A stretch of 19,847 nt of DNA from the NCBI RefSeq assembly GCF_000284415.1, contig NC_017059.1, positions 1,703,230 through 1,723,076 of the forward strand. The letters are read 5' to 3'. Of the stretch, positions 1 to 6,736 are shown piece by piece; the first letter of the stretch is position 1; each line of letters begins with the position of its first letter. This stretch comes from Pararhodospirillum photometricum DSM 122. GTDB lineage: Bacteria; Pseudomonadota; Alphaproteobacteria; Rhodospirillales; Rhodospirillaceae. The position numbers were made by a program, and so were the translations under genes. The notes under the pieces are model-generated. The model ran no database searches, was not told where the DNA came from, and saw only the letters and a program-made list of their open reading frames with translations.

Positions 1-269
1 CCCCCGTCCTTCGCATCACCGCCCAGCCCTTGGCCAAGGGCTGGCGCATTCTTGTGACCGACAACGGGGTAGGGATTGCGCCAGAAGACCGCGAGGTGGT
101 GTTCCAGGTGTTCAAGCGGCTGGAGAGCGCGCGGATCCGGCCCGGCCAGGGCATTGGACTGGCCGTGGTGCGGCGTATTGTTGAAACCCACGGCTGGGAT
201 ATCGGGTTGGAGAGCGAGCTTGGGCGCGGCACCACGGTGATGTTGTTCCTGCCGGCGCACGGAGAGTGA
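1..269 (+). CDS. Sensor histidine kinase, C-terminal ATPase domain (5' partial)
   Basis: The reading frame is open from the left edge (first full codon at base 3) and stops at 267-269, so only the last ~88 residues are present. They form the end of a HATPase_c domain: the N/G1 box DNGVGI, an F-box-like stretch VFQVFKRL, the G2 box GQGIGLAVVRRIVETHG, and the usual closing strand GRGTTVMLFLP. This domain binds ATP and phosphorylates a histidine, normally to pass phosphate to a response regulator. The sequence around the G2 box resembles PAS- or phytochrome-type hybrid kinases, but the sensor part lies outside the window, so the stimulus cannot be named. No receiver domain follows the ATPase domain and the protein ends here. 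An internal TTG at base 30 is not a real start, because homology continues upstream of it. Confidence 0.9.
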   Translation, partial: PVLRITAQPLAKGWRILVTDNGVGIAPEDREVVFQVFKRLESARIRPGQGIGLAVVRRIVETHGWDIGLESELGRGTTVMLFLPAHGE

Positions 270-293
270 GCAGGGAGGGCCGGATTCTTTGTC

Positions 294-299
294 TATAAT
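294..299 (+). promoter_or_regulatory. Possible -10 box for the thioesterase/paaK genes
   Basis: A perfect TATAAT lies in the 121-bp gap between the kinase stop and the thioesterase start, about 90 bases upstream of that start. This is conspicuous in GC-rich DNA. No convincing -35 box is seen 16-18 bases upstream (CAGGGAG-like sequence), so the call rests on the -10 match alone. Confidence 0.3.
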
Positions 300-390
300 C
301 CGCATTGCCGTGCGCATTTCACTCTCCTAAGCTGGCCCCCCCAGCCGGGCACCAGACCCGGCGGCAAGACCACGCAAGGGAGGACCGGCC

Positions 391-795
391 ATGAAGACGA
401 CGCTGCACGAAGGCCTCTGCCTGACCCGCCATCTGAGCGTCGATGCGGCGCGCACCATCACCTTTCTCGGGGACTCCCTGCGGGTCTACGCGACCTACCA
501 GATTATCAGCGACATCGAATATGCGTGCCGAGACCTCCTGCTGGCCCACGTGGATTCCGGGTGGGATTCGGTGGGCACGGCGGTGGGGCTCTCGCATGTG
601 GCGGCCACGCCGCTGGGAGCGCGGGTCAATATCACGGTGCGGGTGGCCGAGATCGAGGGGTCTCGGGTGCGCTTTGAGGCCGAGGTGCGTGATACCGCCG
701 AAGTGGTGGCGCGCGGCACCCACGAGCGGTTCTGCCTGCCGGTCGCCTCGCTTGACAAGCGGCTGAAGGCCAAGGTGGCCCGGTTGGCTTCCTAG
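391..795 (+). CDS. FlK-type hot-dog acyl-CoA thioesterase
   Basis: A 134-residue protein, the usual size for a single hot-dog domain, that would hydrolyse a small acyl-CoA in the cytoplasm. The closest family I recognise is the fluoroacetyl-CoA thioesterase FlK. The motifs GLSHVAATPLG and GTHERF match FlK's THTAATPPG and GTHERA stretches. A candidate triad Thr35, Glu43, His69 keeps exactly the spacing of FlK Thr42, Glu50, His76. The position matching FlK's gating Phe36 is Ser29, which argues against fluoroacetate specificity. The ATG has a strong ribosome site, AGGGAGGA at 377-384, six bases upstream. paaK follows on the same strand after a 221-bp gap holding two palindromic repeats, so the substrate may be an aryl-acetyl-CoA made by that ligase; this is inference. 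Identity as a thioesterase-superfamily protein is fairly sure, the substrate is not. Confidence 0.8.
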   Translation: MKTTLHEGLCLTRHLSVDAARTITFLGDSLRVYATYQIISDIEYACRDLLLAHVDSGWDSVGTAVGLSHVAATPLGARVNITVRVAEIEGSRVRFEAEVRDTAEVVARGTHERFCLPVASLDKRLKAKVARLAS

Positions 796-807
796 CGAGA
801 GAAAGGG

Positions 808-838
808 AAGGCTGGGGAGGCGGGCCTCCCCAGACCCC
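808..838 (-). repeat. Palindromic intergenic element, copy 1 (reverse)
   Basis: Stem CTGGGGAGGC at 812-821 pairs with GCCTCCCCAG at 824-833. Asymmetric flanks (AAGG on the left, ACCCC then ACGTTCC on the right) define the orientation as reverse. It lies just after the thioesterase stop and forms a head-to-head pair with copy 2. Confidence 0.85.
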
Positions 839-881
839 ACGTTCCCTATGGCCCTCCGCGTGACCCTTGTCCCCATGGACA

Positions 882-915
882 GAGGGGTCTGGGGAGGCCC
901 CGCCTCCCCAGCCTT
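882..915 (+). repeat. Palindromic intergenic element, copy 2 (forward)
   Basis: GAGGGGT flank, stem CTGGGGAGGC at 889-898 and GCCTCCCCAG at 902-911, then CCTTA. It is the forward partner of copy 1, with about 43 bases between them, in the thioesterase-paaK gap. Confidence 0.85.
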
Positions 916-1016
916 AGCTTCCCCGACTGCCAAGAGCACGTGGACGCGTGGGACGCAATGGGCTATGCAAGGCCCTTTCCCGCAACACGATGCCACAAGG
1001 CGACAGGGGGAGTAGC

Positions 1017-2333
1017 ATGAGCAGCACGGTTGAGGATGGCATGTACTTTGACAGACCCGCGGAAACCATGCCGCGTGATCAGATTGCGGCCCTCCAACTG
1101 ACGCGGCTCCAAGCCACCTTGGCCCACGCCTATGCCAACGTTCCCCACACCCGGGCGGCGTTCGATGCCAAGGGCGTCAAGCCCGAGGATCTGAAGAGCC
1201 TGGAGGACTTGGCGCGCTTTCCCTTTACGGTGAAGGATGACCTGCGCCGAGGCTATCCGTTTGGCATGTTTGCCGTGCCGCGCGAAAAGGTGGTGCGCCT
1301 GCATGCCTCCTCGGGCACGACCGGCCGCCCGACCGTGGTCGGCTACACCCCGGACGACCTCGCCCTGTGGGGGAATCTGATGGCACGCTGCTTCATGTCG
1401 GGAGGGGCCACCCCCGGCGACATCGTGCACAACGCCTATGGGTACGGCCTGTTTACCGGTGGCCTGGGCGCCCACTATGGCGCCGAGCGCCTGGGCTGCT
1501 CGGTGGTGCCGATGTCGGGCGGCAACACCGAAAAGCAGGTGATGCTGATCTCGGATTTCGGCGCCAACGTGCTGTGCGCCACGCCGTCCTACGCCCTCAA
1601 CATCGCCGAGGAGGCCGAACGCAAGGGCGTTGACCTCAAAAACGGCCCGCTGCGCGTCGGCCTGTTCGGCGCCGAGCCCTGGTCGCAGGGCATGCGCCAG
1701 GAGTTGCAAGACCGCCTGGGCATCCGCGCCGTCGATGTGTATGGCCTCTCCGAGATCATGGGGCCAGGCGTCGCCGTGGAGTGCGTGCAGCAAAACGGCC
1801 TGCACGGCTGGGAAGACCATTTCCTGTTCGAGGTCATCGACCCCGAAACCCTGGAGCCGCTGCCGCTTGGGGAACAGGGCGAGTTGGTCATCACCACCTT
1901 GTCCAAGCAGGCGCTGCCGATGATCCGCTATCGCACGCGCGACATCACCCGCCTCACCGACGCGCCGTGCGCCTGCGGCCGCACCCATGTGCGGATCTTG
2001 CGCGTGACCGGGCGCAACGACGACATGATGATCATTCGCGGCGTCAACGTGTACCCGTCGCAGATCGAATCCGTGATGATCGGCCGCCCCGGGCTGTCGC
2101 CCCATTACCAACTGGTGCTCCAGCGCGAGGGCAACCTCGACAGCCTGACCGTCGAGGTCGAGGCCCTGGATGGCGTGGACCCCGCCACCTATGACAGCGT
2201 CGGCCAGCAGGTGCGCCACACCATCAAGTCGCTGATCGGCGTGACCACCCGGGTCGTGGTGTTGAGCCCGGGCGAACTGCCGCGCTCGCAGGGCAAGGCC
2301 GTGCGCGTGCGTGACCTGCGGCGCAAGGAGTAG
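1017..2333 (+). CDS. paaK: Phenylacetate-CoA ligase
   Basis: Cytoplasmic ANL-superfamily enzyme of 438 residues, the normal PaaK length, that activates phenylacetate with ATP and CoA to phenylacetyl-CoA through an acyl-adenylate. Visible motifs are the phosphate-binding loop SSGTTGRPT at ~98-106, YGLSE at ~242-246, RYRTRD at ~304-309, a CACGR cysteine pair at ~318-322, and the C-terminal hinge and lid GRNDDMMIIRGVNVYPSQIE at ~332-351. I chose the ATG at 1017 because GGGGGAG lies just upstream and homology begins there; the in-frame GTG at 948 would add 23 unrelated residues reading out of repeat copy 2. No other paa genes are nearby. In organisms without the aerobic paaABCDE route this ligase often works in anaerobic aromatic or aryl-keto-acid metabolism. 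The upstream thioesterase may recycle its product (inference). Confidence 0.95.
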   Translation: MSSTVEDGMYFDRPAETMPRDQIAALQLTRLQATLAHAYANVPHTRAAFDAKGVKPEDLKSLEDLARFPFTVKDDLRRGYPFGMFAVPREKVVRLHASSGTTGRPTVVGYTPDDLALWGNLMARCFMSGGATPGDIVHNAYGYGLFTGGLGAHYGAERLGCSVVPMSGGNTEKQVMLISDFGANVLCATPSYALNIAEEAERKGVDLKNGPLRVGLFGAEPWSQGMRQELQDRLGIRAVDVYGLSEIMGPGVAVECVQQNGLHGWEDHFLFEVIDPETLEPLPLGEQGELVITTLSKQALPMIRYRTRDITRLTDAPCACGRTHVRILRVTGRNDDMMIIRGVNVYPSQIESVMIGRPGLSPHYQLVLQREGNLDSLTVEVEALDGVDPATYDSVGQQVRHTIKSLIGVTTRVVVLSPGELPRSQGKAVRVRDLRRKE

Positions 2334-2340
2334 CAAGATC

Positions 2341-2377
2341 GAGGGGCTGGGGAGGCCGCGCCTCCCCGGCCTTCTTA
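2341..2377 (+). repeat. Palindromic intergenic element, copy 3 (forward)
   Basis: GAGGGG flank, stem CTGGGGAGGC at 2347-2356 and GCCTCCCCGG at 2360-2369 (one G-U wobble), followed by CCTTCTT. It begins eight bases after the paaK stop, where it could act as the paaK terminator; the T-tract is short. Confidence 0.8.
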
Positions 2378-2476
2378 CTTTCTCCTGGGGAAATCCCCAC
2401 CGCCTCGTGTAAACTCCCGGCATAAAGGACTGGGGTCCCGCGGGGACACGACCGGACACAGGGAGAAGGCACGACG

Positions 2477-3110
2477 ATGACGATGCGCACCCTTCGACGC
2501 GGACTGATGGCCGCACTGCTCGGCCTGGGCGTCATGGCCGGGCTGGCCCCCGCGAGCCACGCCCAGACCCTGGGGCAGTCGTTGTATAACGGCAACTCGT
2601 CGTCATGGTGGACGAGCACCAGCGCGCCATCGGGGAGCTTTTTCTCCGTCAATCCCGATAAGGGCGATCTTCTGGTGGTCGGGGCCGGCGCCGTCACCTT
2701 GTTCAACTTCAAGGAAGATGAGCACACCGCCGGCCAGTTCCGCTTCGAGTGGCGCCCTAACGAATCTCTGTGGTTCTTGCGGCCCTTCACCGGTTTTGAA
2801 GTCTCGACCGAGGGCTCAACCTTACCTGTACGGCGGTTTGTTGGCCGATATCATGGTGGGCCGCCATGTCTATGTGATGCCCAACACCGCCTTGGGGTAT
2901 TACCAGCGGGGCGGCGGGCGTGACTTGGGCTATCCGCTGGAGTTCCGCTCCGGCCTGGAAATCGGCTGGCGCTTCGACGGCGGCATGCGGGCCGGCGTGG
3001 CCATGCACCATCTGTCCAACGCCAACATCGGCGACCGCAACCCGGGGGTCGAGGAACTGAGCCTCAACCTGTCCATTCCCCTGGCCAGTGTCACCGGCTT
3101 GGTGAAGTAA
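2477..3110 (+). pseudogene. pagL: PagL-like lipid A 3-O-deacylase, frameshifted
   Basis: Outer-membrane acyloxyacyl hydrolase that would remove an acyl chain from lipid A. Two overlapping frames together make one protein. The first (ATG 2477, ribosome site GGGAGAAGG at 2461-2469) carries a signal peptide with likely cleavage after SHA at residue 29, then reads ...TGFEVSTEGST up to ~2821. The second continues from 2823 with YLYGGLLADIMVG to the stop at 3108-3110. One extra T at 2822/2823 separates them; removing it gives a 210-residue protein, normal for the family. The catalytic set is in the second part: HLSNANIG with His178, Ser180 and Glu192 (reconstructed numbering), matching the PagL His/Ser/Glu spacing of 2 and 14. 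As sequenced, translation stops at 2923 after 148 residues without the active site. Either this is a recent null mutation or a sequencing error. Confidence 0.85.
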
Positions 3111-3150
3111 AAAAAACAAGGCTGGGGAGGCGCGGCCTCCCCAGACCCCT
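3109..3150 (-). terminator. Rho-independent terminator of metX-metW (repeat copy 4)
   Basis: Repeat copy 4, reverse orientation. Stem CTGGGGAGGC at 3122-3131 and GCCTCCCCAG at 3135-3144, flank ACCCCTCGTTTC. Read leftward it lies seven bases beyond the metW stop and ends in CCTTG followed by eight T's (A-run at 3109-3116), a classic intrinsic terminator. It separates convergent metW and the pagL-like gene; the pagL stop codon overlaps the T-tract on the other strand. Confidence 0.8.
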
Positions 3151-3156
3151 CGTTTC

Positions 3157-3789
3157 TTAAGATCCCGGCCGTCGCAGCACGAAGATCCCCTGGGCTCCCA
3201 GCAGGTTGGCGAGCGGGCTGACGGCGGAGAAGCCTTGATGGCGGCCGCTGGCGTCCAGGGACAAGGCCCGCTCGACCACGATATCCATGGCGTGGCACAG
3301 GGCCAGAAAATCACGAAACGTACAAAAATGAATGTTCGGCGTGCTCCACCACTCATAGGGCAGGGCCGCGCTTTTGGGCATGCGCCCCTGGAAGAACACT
3401 TGGGCGCGCCAGAGCCAGAAGCCAAAGTTGGGGAAGGACACAATGGCCCGCTCGGCGATGCGCAGCAGGTTTTCCAACACCTCGCGCGGGCGTTCGGTGG
3501 CCTGGAGGGTCTGGCTCAAGATGGCATAATCGAACGCGCCGGCGGGGTAGTCGCACAAGTCGGTATCGGCGTCGCCCTGAATGACGGACACGCCTCGGGC
3601 CACGGCCGCCGCCACCCCGGCCATGGACAGTTCGATGCCGCGCCCGTCCACCTGCTTGGTGGCATCCAGATGGGCCAGGAGTTCGCCATCGCCGCAGCCC
3701 ACGTCCAACACGCGAGCACCAGGGGAAATCATAGCGGCGATCAGCCGCAAGTCGTAACGGATGGCGCCGGTGGGGCTGGCCGGGGTCAT
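3157..3789 (-). CDS. metW: Methionine biosynthesis protein MetW
   Basis: A 210-residue class I SAM-dependent methyltransferase-fold protein, standard for MetW. The SAM-binding motif [15 protein letters not shown] is at ~25-38, followed by the acidic end of strand 2 (GIELS) and the family-typical segments [14 protein letters not shown] and [16 protein letters not shown] ([12 protein letters not shown]). MetW is encoded beside MetX in many proteobacteria and is thought to assist or partner MetX in homoserine O-acylation; it is not known to be a true methyltransferase in methionine synthesis. Its ATG overlaps the metX stop by four bases (ATGA), so the two are translationally coupled. A terminator-like repeat follows directly. 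Confidence 0.95.
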   Translation of the reverse strand: MTPASPTGAIRYDLRLIAAMISPGARVLDVGCGDGELLAHLDATKQVDGRGIELSMAGVAAAVARGVSVIQGDADTDLCDYPAGAFDYAILSQTLQATERPREVLENLLRIAERAIVSFPNFGFWLWRAQVFFQGRMPKSAALPYEWWSTPNIHFCTFRDFLALCHAMDIVVERALSLDASGRHQGFSAVSPLANLLGAQGIFVLRRPGS

Positions 3790-4973
3790 GAACGGGCCTC
3801 CGGGACACGCGGCGCGAGGCCGGCTTTTTGGGCCAGCCCCTCAAGGAAGCCGCTCAGGGTTTCGTGAAAGGCGGGTTCGTCGAGCAAGAAGGCGTCGTGG
3901 CCCTTGTCGGTCGTGACCTCGACAAAACTCACATTGGCGGCCGCCGCGGTCAGGGCACGCACGATGGCCCGGCTTTCGGCTGTGGGGAACAGCCAGTCGG
4001 ACGAGAAGGAAATCAGGCAAAACCGGGTGGGGGTCTTCTGGAAGGCCCGGGCCAGCACGCCGTCGTGGGGGGCGGCAAGGTCGAAGTAGTCCATGGCCCG
4101 GGTAATATAGAGGTAGCTGTTGGCGTCGAAGCGCTTCACGAAGCTGGCGCCCTGGTGGCGCAAATAGCTCTCGACTTGGAAATCGGCCTCGAAGCCATAG
4201 CTGACCCCTTCGCTTGGGTTTTGCAGCTTACGGCCAAATTTGCGGTGCAAGGCCGGCTCGGACAGGTAGGTAATGTGGGCGGTCATGCGGGCCACGGCGA
4301 GGCCACGCTGGGGGACTCGGCCGTGGCTCAGGTAATCACCGCCGCACCAGTCGGGGTCGGCCATGATCGCTTGGCGGCCGACCTCGTGAAAGGCGATGTT
4401 CTGAGCGGAATGGCGCCACGACCCGGCAATGACCACGGCGGCCTGGACCCGCTCGGGATAGGCCACCGACCATTGCAGAACCTGCATGGCGCCCATCGAG
4501 CCGCCAATGGCACAAAACAGGCGCTCAATGCCCAAATGGTCCAGCAGCCGCGCCTGGGCCCGCACCATGTCGCCAATGGTAATGACCGGAAAGGTGAGCC
4601 CCCAGAGCTGGCCGGTGTCGGGATTGATCGAACGCGGCCCGGTGGTGCCCATGCAGCCGCCCAGCACGTTGGCACACACCACGAAATAGCGCCGGGTGTC
4701 GATCAACTTGCCCGGCCCCACCAGATCTTCCCACCAACCGGGCTTGCCGGTCACGGGATGGGGGCCGGTGATATAGTGATCCCCCGTGAGGGCGTGACAG
4801 ACCAAAATCGCGTTGGAACGCTCGGCGTTGAGCACGCCCTGGGTCTGATAGGCCAAGGTGACGGGCCCCAGCGTGGCCCCGCTGTCGAGCGGCAGGGGGG
4901 CGTCCTGGCACACGGTAACGAGGTGGTTTTCCAGGGGTACGGATCCGGGAGTCCCCGGGGGAAGAGGGGTCAA
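3786..4973 (-). CDS. metX: Homoserine O-acetyltransferase (MetX)
   Basis: Cytoplasmic alpha/beta-hydrolase-fold acyltransferase that transfers an acetyl (possibly succinyl) group from acyl-CoA to homoserine, the first committed step of methionine synthesis. With the chosen start it has 395 residues, normal for MetX. The nucleophile is Ser159 in GGSMG, with Asp326 in SSDWLFP and His359 in DKGHDAFL completing the triad; Asp-His spacing of 33 fits the family. [12 protein letters not shown] and GGCMGTTGP are further signature stretches. The open frame extends to a TTG at 5066, but that stretch is repeat-like and not conserved. I prefer the TTG at 4973, with GGAG eight bases upstream, giving a protein that begins MTPLPPG. 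This start choice is moderately sure. I saw no SAM-II-like riboswitch in the leader. Confidence 0.93.
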   Translation of the reverse strand: MTPLPPGTPGSVPLENHLVTVCQDAPLPLDSGATLGPVTLAYQTQGVLNAERSNAILVCHALTGDHYITGPHPVTGKPGWWEDLVGPGKLIDTRRYFVVCANVLGGCMGTTGPRSINPDTGQLWGLTFPVITIGDMVRAQARLLDHLGIERLFCAIGGSMGAMQVLQWSVAYPERVQAAVVIAGSWRHSAQNIAFHEVGRQAIMADPDWCGGDYLSHGRVPQRGLAVARMTAHITYLSEPALHRKFGRKLQNPSEGVSYGFEADFQVESYLRHQGASFVKRFDANSYLYITRAMDYFDLAAPHDGVLARAFQKTPTRFCLISFSSDWLFPTAESRAIVRALTAAAANVSFVEVTTDKGHDAFLLDEPAFHETLSGFLEGLAQKAGLAPRVPEARS

Positions 4974-5272
4974 GGGCCAAGCTCCGAAAAGGCACAGGAC
5001 CCCCGCCGGGCGCAGCCGGCCGAGGGTCCGGGGGCACAGGGTGGAAAGGGCACGCCCCCCTGTCAACGCTTTCTTTGCGAGGGCCCCCTCCCCTCCCGTC
5101 CTCGGGCCTCGCCCCCAAGGGACCGAGGGGTCCGGGGAGGCCGCACCTCCCCAGCCTTTTCTTTTTGCTTTTCTCCCCCGGATCGGCGTACACCAAATGC
5201 CCCCCTTCCTTCGTCGGACGCGCCGGTTCTGCTCGTCCGGTTGGCCGCCGTTTCCAGATTCGCGGAGTTCCG
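4974..5272. other. Divergent metX / chorismate mutase intergenic region
   Basis: About 300 bases between the two divergent starts. It holds repeat copy 5 (5121-5166) and, nearer metX, a second GC-rich inverted-repeat block at ~4997-5060: GGACCC at 4998-5003 with GGGTCC at 5023-5028, and GGGGGC at 5030-5035 with GCCCCC at 5054-5059. A TTGACA hexamer on the - strand (5061-5066) could be a -35 box for metX, but the sequence 17 bases on (CACCCT) is a poor -10. I see no convincing small gene or riboswitch here. Confidence 0.6.
5121..5166 (+). repeat. Palindromic intergenic element, copy 5 (forward, T-rich tail)
   Basis: GACCGAGGGG flank, left arm CCGGGGAGG at 5132-5140, right arm CCTCCCCAG at 5146-5154 (one mismatch relative to other copies), then CCTTTTCTTTTTG. 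Read rightward it looks like an intrinsic terminator, yet it sits about 107 bases upstream of the chorismate mutase start, so any terminator role would insulate that gene from upstream read-through. Confidence 0.8.
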
Positions 5273-6007
5273 ATGACCGACCCGTCTTCCTCGCTGGATC
5301 CCCTGCGGGCCGAGATCGATGCCATCGACGATGCCATCCACGACCAGATCATGCGTCGGGCCCAACTGGCCGACCAGATCCGCATCGCCAAGATGGCCGA
5401 GGGCTCGGCCGTCTATCTGCGCCCCGGACGCGAGGCGGCGGTGTTGCGCCGACTGGTCGCCCGCCACAGCGGCCCCTTTCCCCGGCGCGTGCTGATCCGC
5501 CTGTGGCGCGAGATTTTCAGTGTGGTCGTCTCCATGCAAGGCCGCATCACCATGGCCGTATGGATGCCCGAGCGCGGCGCCGGCTACCTGGAACTGGCCC
5601 GCAATCAATACGGCTCCTTCACCTCGGCCACGGTTCACCAGTCGGTCGGGCAAGTGGTGCAGGAAGTGGGCGAAGGGCGGGCCACGGTCGGCGTGGTGCC
5701 CCTGCCCCGTCACGAGGATCCCGTGGCGTGGTGGCCAGCCCTGATGTCCTCGCTGCCCGGCACCCCCCGGGTCCACTCGTCCGCCTCGCCCGTGACCGGC
5801 GGCCGAGCAAGGGCCTGGAGGCCTTTGTCCTGGCCGCTGCCGACCGAGGGGTCTGGGGAGGCCGCTGCCTCCCCAGTCTTCCCTTTCCCCTACCCCTGCG
5901 CGTTCACCACCGTACCGGTGCACGCACACTCGGGCACCGCCAACGCCAGAAAAGCCGGGGCGATGTCTTCCGGGGGCGGGAGGGTTTCGGGATCCTCGCC
6001 GGGGTAG
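5273..6007 (+). CDS. Chorismate mutase (AroQ-type), C-terminus degraded
   Basis: The N-terminal ~90 residues are an AroQ-class chorismate mutase domain, converting chorismate to prephenate for Phe/Tyr synthesis. Expected active-site residues can be aligned with E. coli AroQ: Arg12 (LRAEID), Arg29, Lys40 (RIAK), Arg53-Glu54 (GRE) and Gln89. A second domain continues in frame ([28 protein letters not shown]) to about residue 167. After the C6 run at 5763-5768 the frame looks wrong: the next frame reads [15 protein letters not shown], a plausible continuation, implying one missing base. Even corrected, the gene soon runs into repeat copy 6 and lacks the remaining ~100 residues of the longer relatives I remember. 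As sequenced the 244-residue frame ends at 6007 and overlaps the convergent dehydrogenase gene by 118 bases. The mutase domain itself looks intact. Confidence 0.8.
   Translation: MTDPSSSLDPLRAEIDAIDDAIHDQIMRRAQLADQIRIAKMAEGSAVYLRPGREAAVLRRLVARHSGPFPRRVLIRLWREIFSVVVSMQGRITMAVWMPERGAGYLELARNQYGSFTSATVHQSVGQVVQEVGEGRATVGVVPLPRHEDPVAWWPALMSSLPGTPRVHSSASPVTGGRARAWRPLSWPLPTEGSGEAAASPVFPFPYPCAFTTVPVHAHSGTANARKAGAMSSGGGRVSGSSPG
5844..5880 (+). repeat. Palindromic intergenic element, copy 6 (forward)
   Basis: ACCGAGGGGT flank, stem CTGGGGAGGC at 5853-5862 and GCCTCCCCAG at 5867-5876, then TCTTCCC. It lies inside the open frame of the chorismate mutase and nine bases beyond the stop of the convergent dehydrogenase gene, exactly where the mutase gene loses homology. 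Confidence 0.85.
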
Positions 6008-6603
6008 GCTTCACCGCGCATGCCAGTGCGGGTGCGCCCCGGGTTGATGAGGTTGACGCGAAGGGAGGTCTTTTCCATCTCGGTGGCCCAGGTCTTGACC
6101 ATGACCTCCAAGGCGCCCTTGGACACCGCATAGGTTGCCCAGAACGGATGACGGCCATCGGCGGCGCCGGAGGTGACGAAGATGGCGCGCCCGGCGTCGG
6201 ACTGGCGCAACAGCGGCTCGAAAGAGCGGATCAGGCGATAGTTGGCGGTCAGGTTGGTGGCCAAAACCTTGTCCCACTCCTTGGGCTTGATGTGGCCCAT
6301 GGGGGTGAGGGTGCCCAGCATGCCGCCGTTGCCCACCAGAACGTCGAGCTTGCCGAAGCGCTCGAACAGGGCGGCGCCGATCTGGTCGAGGGCCTCGAAG
6401 TTGGTCAGGTCTTCCTTGATCAGGGTCGGGGGGATCCCGCCGGCGGTGCGGATTTCGTCATCCAGCTCGGCCAGCCCGCCCTCGGTGCGGGCCATGGCGA
6501 TGACGTGAGCCCCTTCGGCCGCGAACAAGCGGGCCACGGCCCGGCCGATGCCGCGTGAGGCGCCGGTGATGAAACAAAGACGATCTTGCAAACGGCCGGC
6601 CAT
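5890..6603 (-). CDS. Short-chain dehydrogenase/reductase (SDR)
   Basis: A 237-residue classical SDR, a cytoplasmic NAD(P)-dependent oxidoreductase. The nucleotide-binding glycine motif TGASRGIG is at 13-20. The structural NNAG region appears as GNGG at 91-94, slightly degenerate. The catalytic residues are Asn117 (ATNLTAN), Ser145 (VTSGAA), Tyr158 and Lys162 (YAVSK). AGGAG lies about 10 bases before the ATG. The closing PGR and [10 protein letters not shown] stretches match the family end. It is last in the long - strand string, 133 bases after purF, a gap holding repeat copy 7 and a small inverted repeat, so it may have its own promoter. The substrate cannot be told from sequence. SDRs at this place beside purF are, as I recall, common in Rhodospirillales. 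Confidence 0.93.
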   Translation of the reverse strand: MAGRLQDRLCFITGASRGIGRAVARLFAAEGAHVIAMARTEGGLAELDDEIRTAGGIPPTLIKEDLTNFEALDQIGAALFERFGKLDVLVGNGGMLGTLTPMGHIKPKEWDKVLATNLTANYRLIRSFEPLLRQSDAGRAIFVTSGAADGRHPFWATYAVSKGALEVMVKTWATEMEKTSLRVNLINPGRTRTGMRGEAYPGEDPETLPPPEDIAPAFLALAVPECACTGTVVNAQG

Positions 6604-6668
6604 GCTGAGGCTCTCCTGCTGCTAAACACCCGGGCCGCAGGACGTGGCACGCCCCGCGCCTTTGTGCC

Positions 6669-6686
6669 ATGACAATTGTGGGTCAT
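6669..6686. promoter_or_regulatory. Small inverted repeat upstream of the SDR gene
   Basis: ATGAC at 6669-6673 and GTCAT at 6682-6686 form an inverted repeat with an 8-base spacer, and an ACAATTGT palindrome (6672-6679) overlaps it. It is AT-richer than its surroundings and lies 66-83 bases upstream of the SDR start, a plausible operator or promoter region. No regulator gene is adjacent. Confidence 0.25.
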
Positions 6687-6691
6687 AAAGG

Positions 6692-6733
6692 GAGGGGTCT
6701 GGGGAGGCTCTGCCTCCCCAGCCTTCCTTTTTT
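6692..6733 (+). repeat. Palindromic intergenic element, copy 7 (forward, T-tract)
   Basis: GAGGGGT flank, stem CTGGGGAGGC at 6699-6708 and GCCTCCCCAG at 6712-6721, then CCTTCC and six T's at 6728-6733. The T-tract would terminate rightward transcription, opposite to purF and SDR. In the leftward direction it is a strong hairpin without a U-tail, between purF (stop 6737) and SDR. Confidence 0.85.
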
Positions 6734-6736
6734 ACC

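Noticed and set aside
2387..2447. Short palindromes GGGGAAATCCCC (2387-2398) and GTCCC-GCG-GGGAC (2435-2447) before the pagL-like gene
   Set aside because: Too short and GC-driven to claim as operators without comparison to relatives.
963..2516. Long 517-codon open frame on the - strand opposite paaK
   Set aside because: Low-complexity His/Gly/Ala-rich translation typical of the antisense of a GC-rich gene; the + strand frame is a clear PaaK with all motifs.
5038..5066. TTGACA on the - strand as a metX promoter, or TTG 5066 as its start codon
   Set aside because: The matching -10 hexamer (CACCCT) is weak, and the TTG would add 31 unconserved residues from inverted-repeat DNA; TTG 4973 has a better ribosome site.
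4858..6558. 566-codon + strand open frame spanning the metX leader, chorismate mutase and SDR
   Set aside because: Antisense or out-of-frame to three recognised genes; only the short piece near 5770-5845 matters, as the shifted continuation of the mutase.
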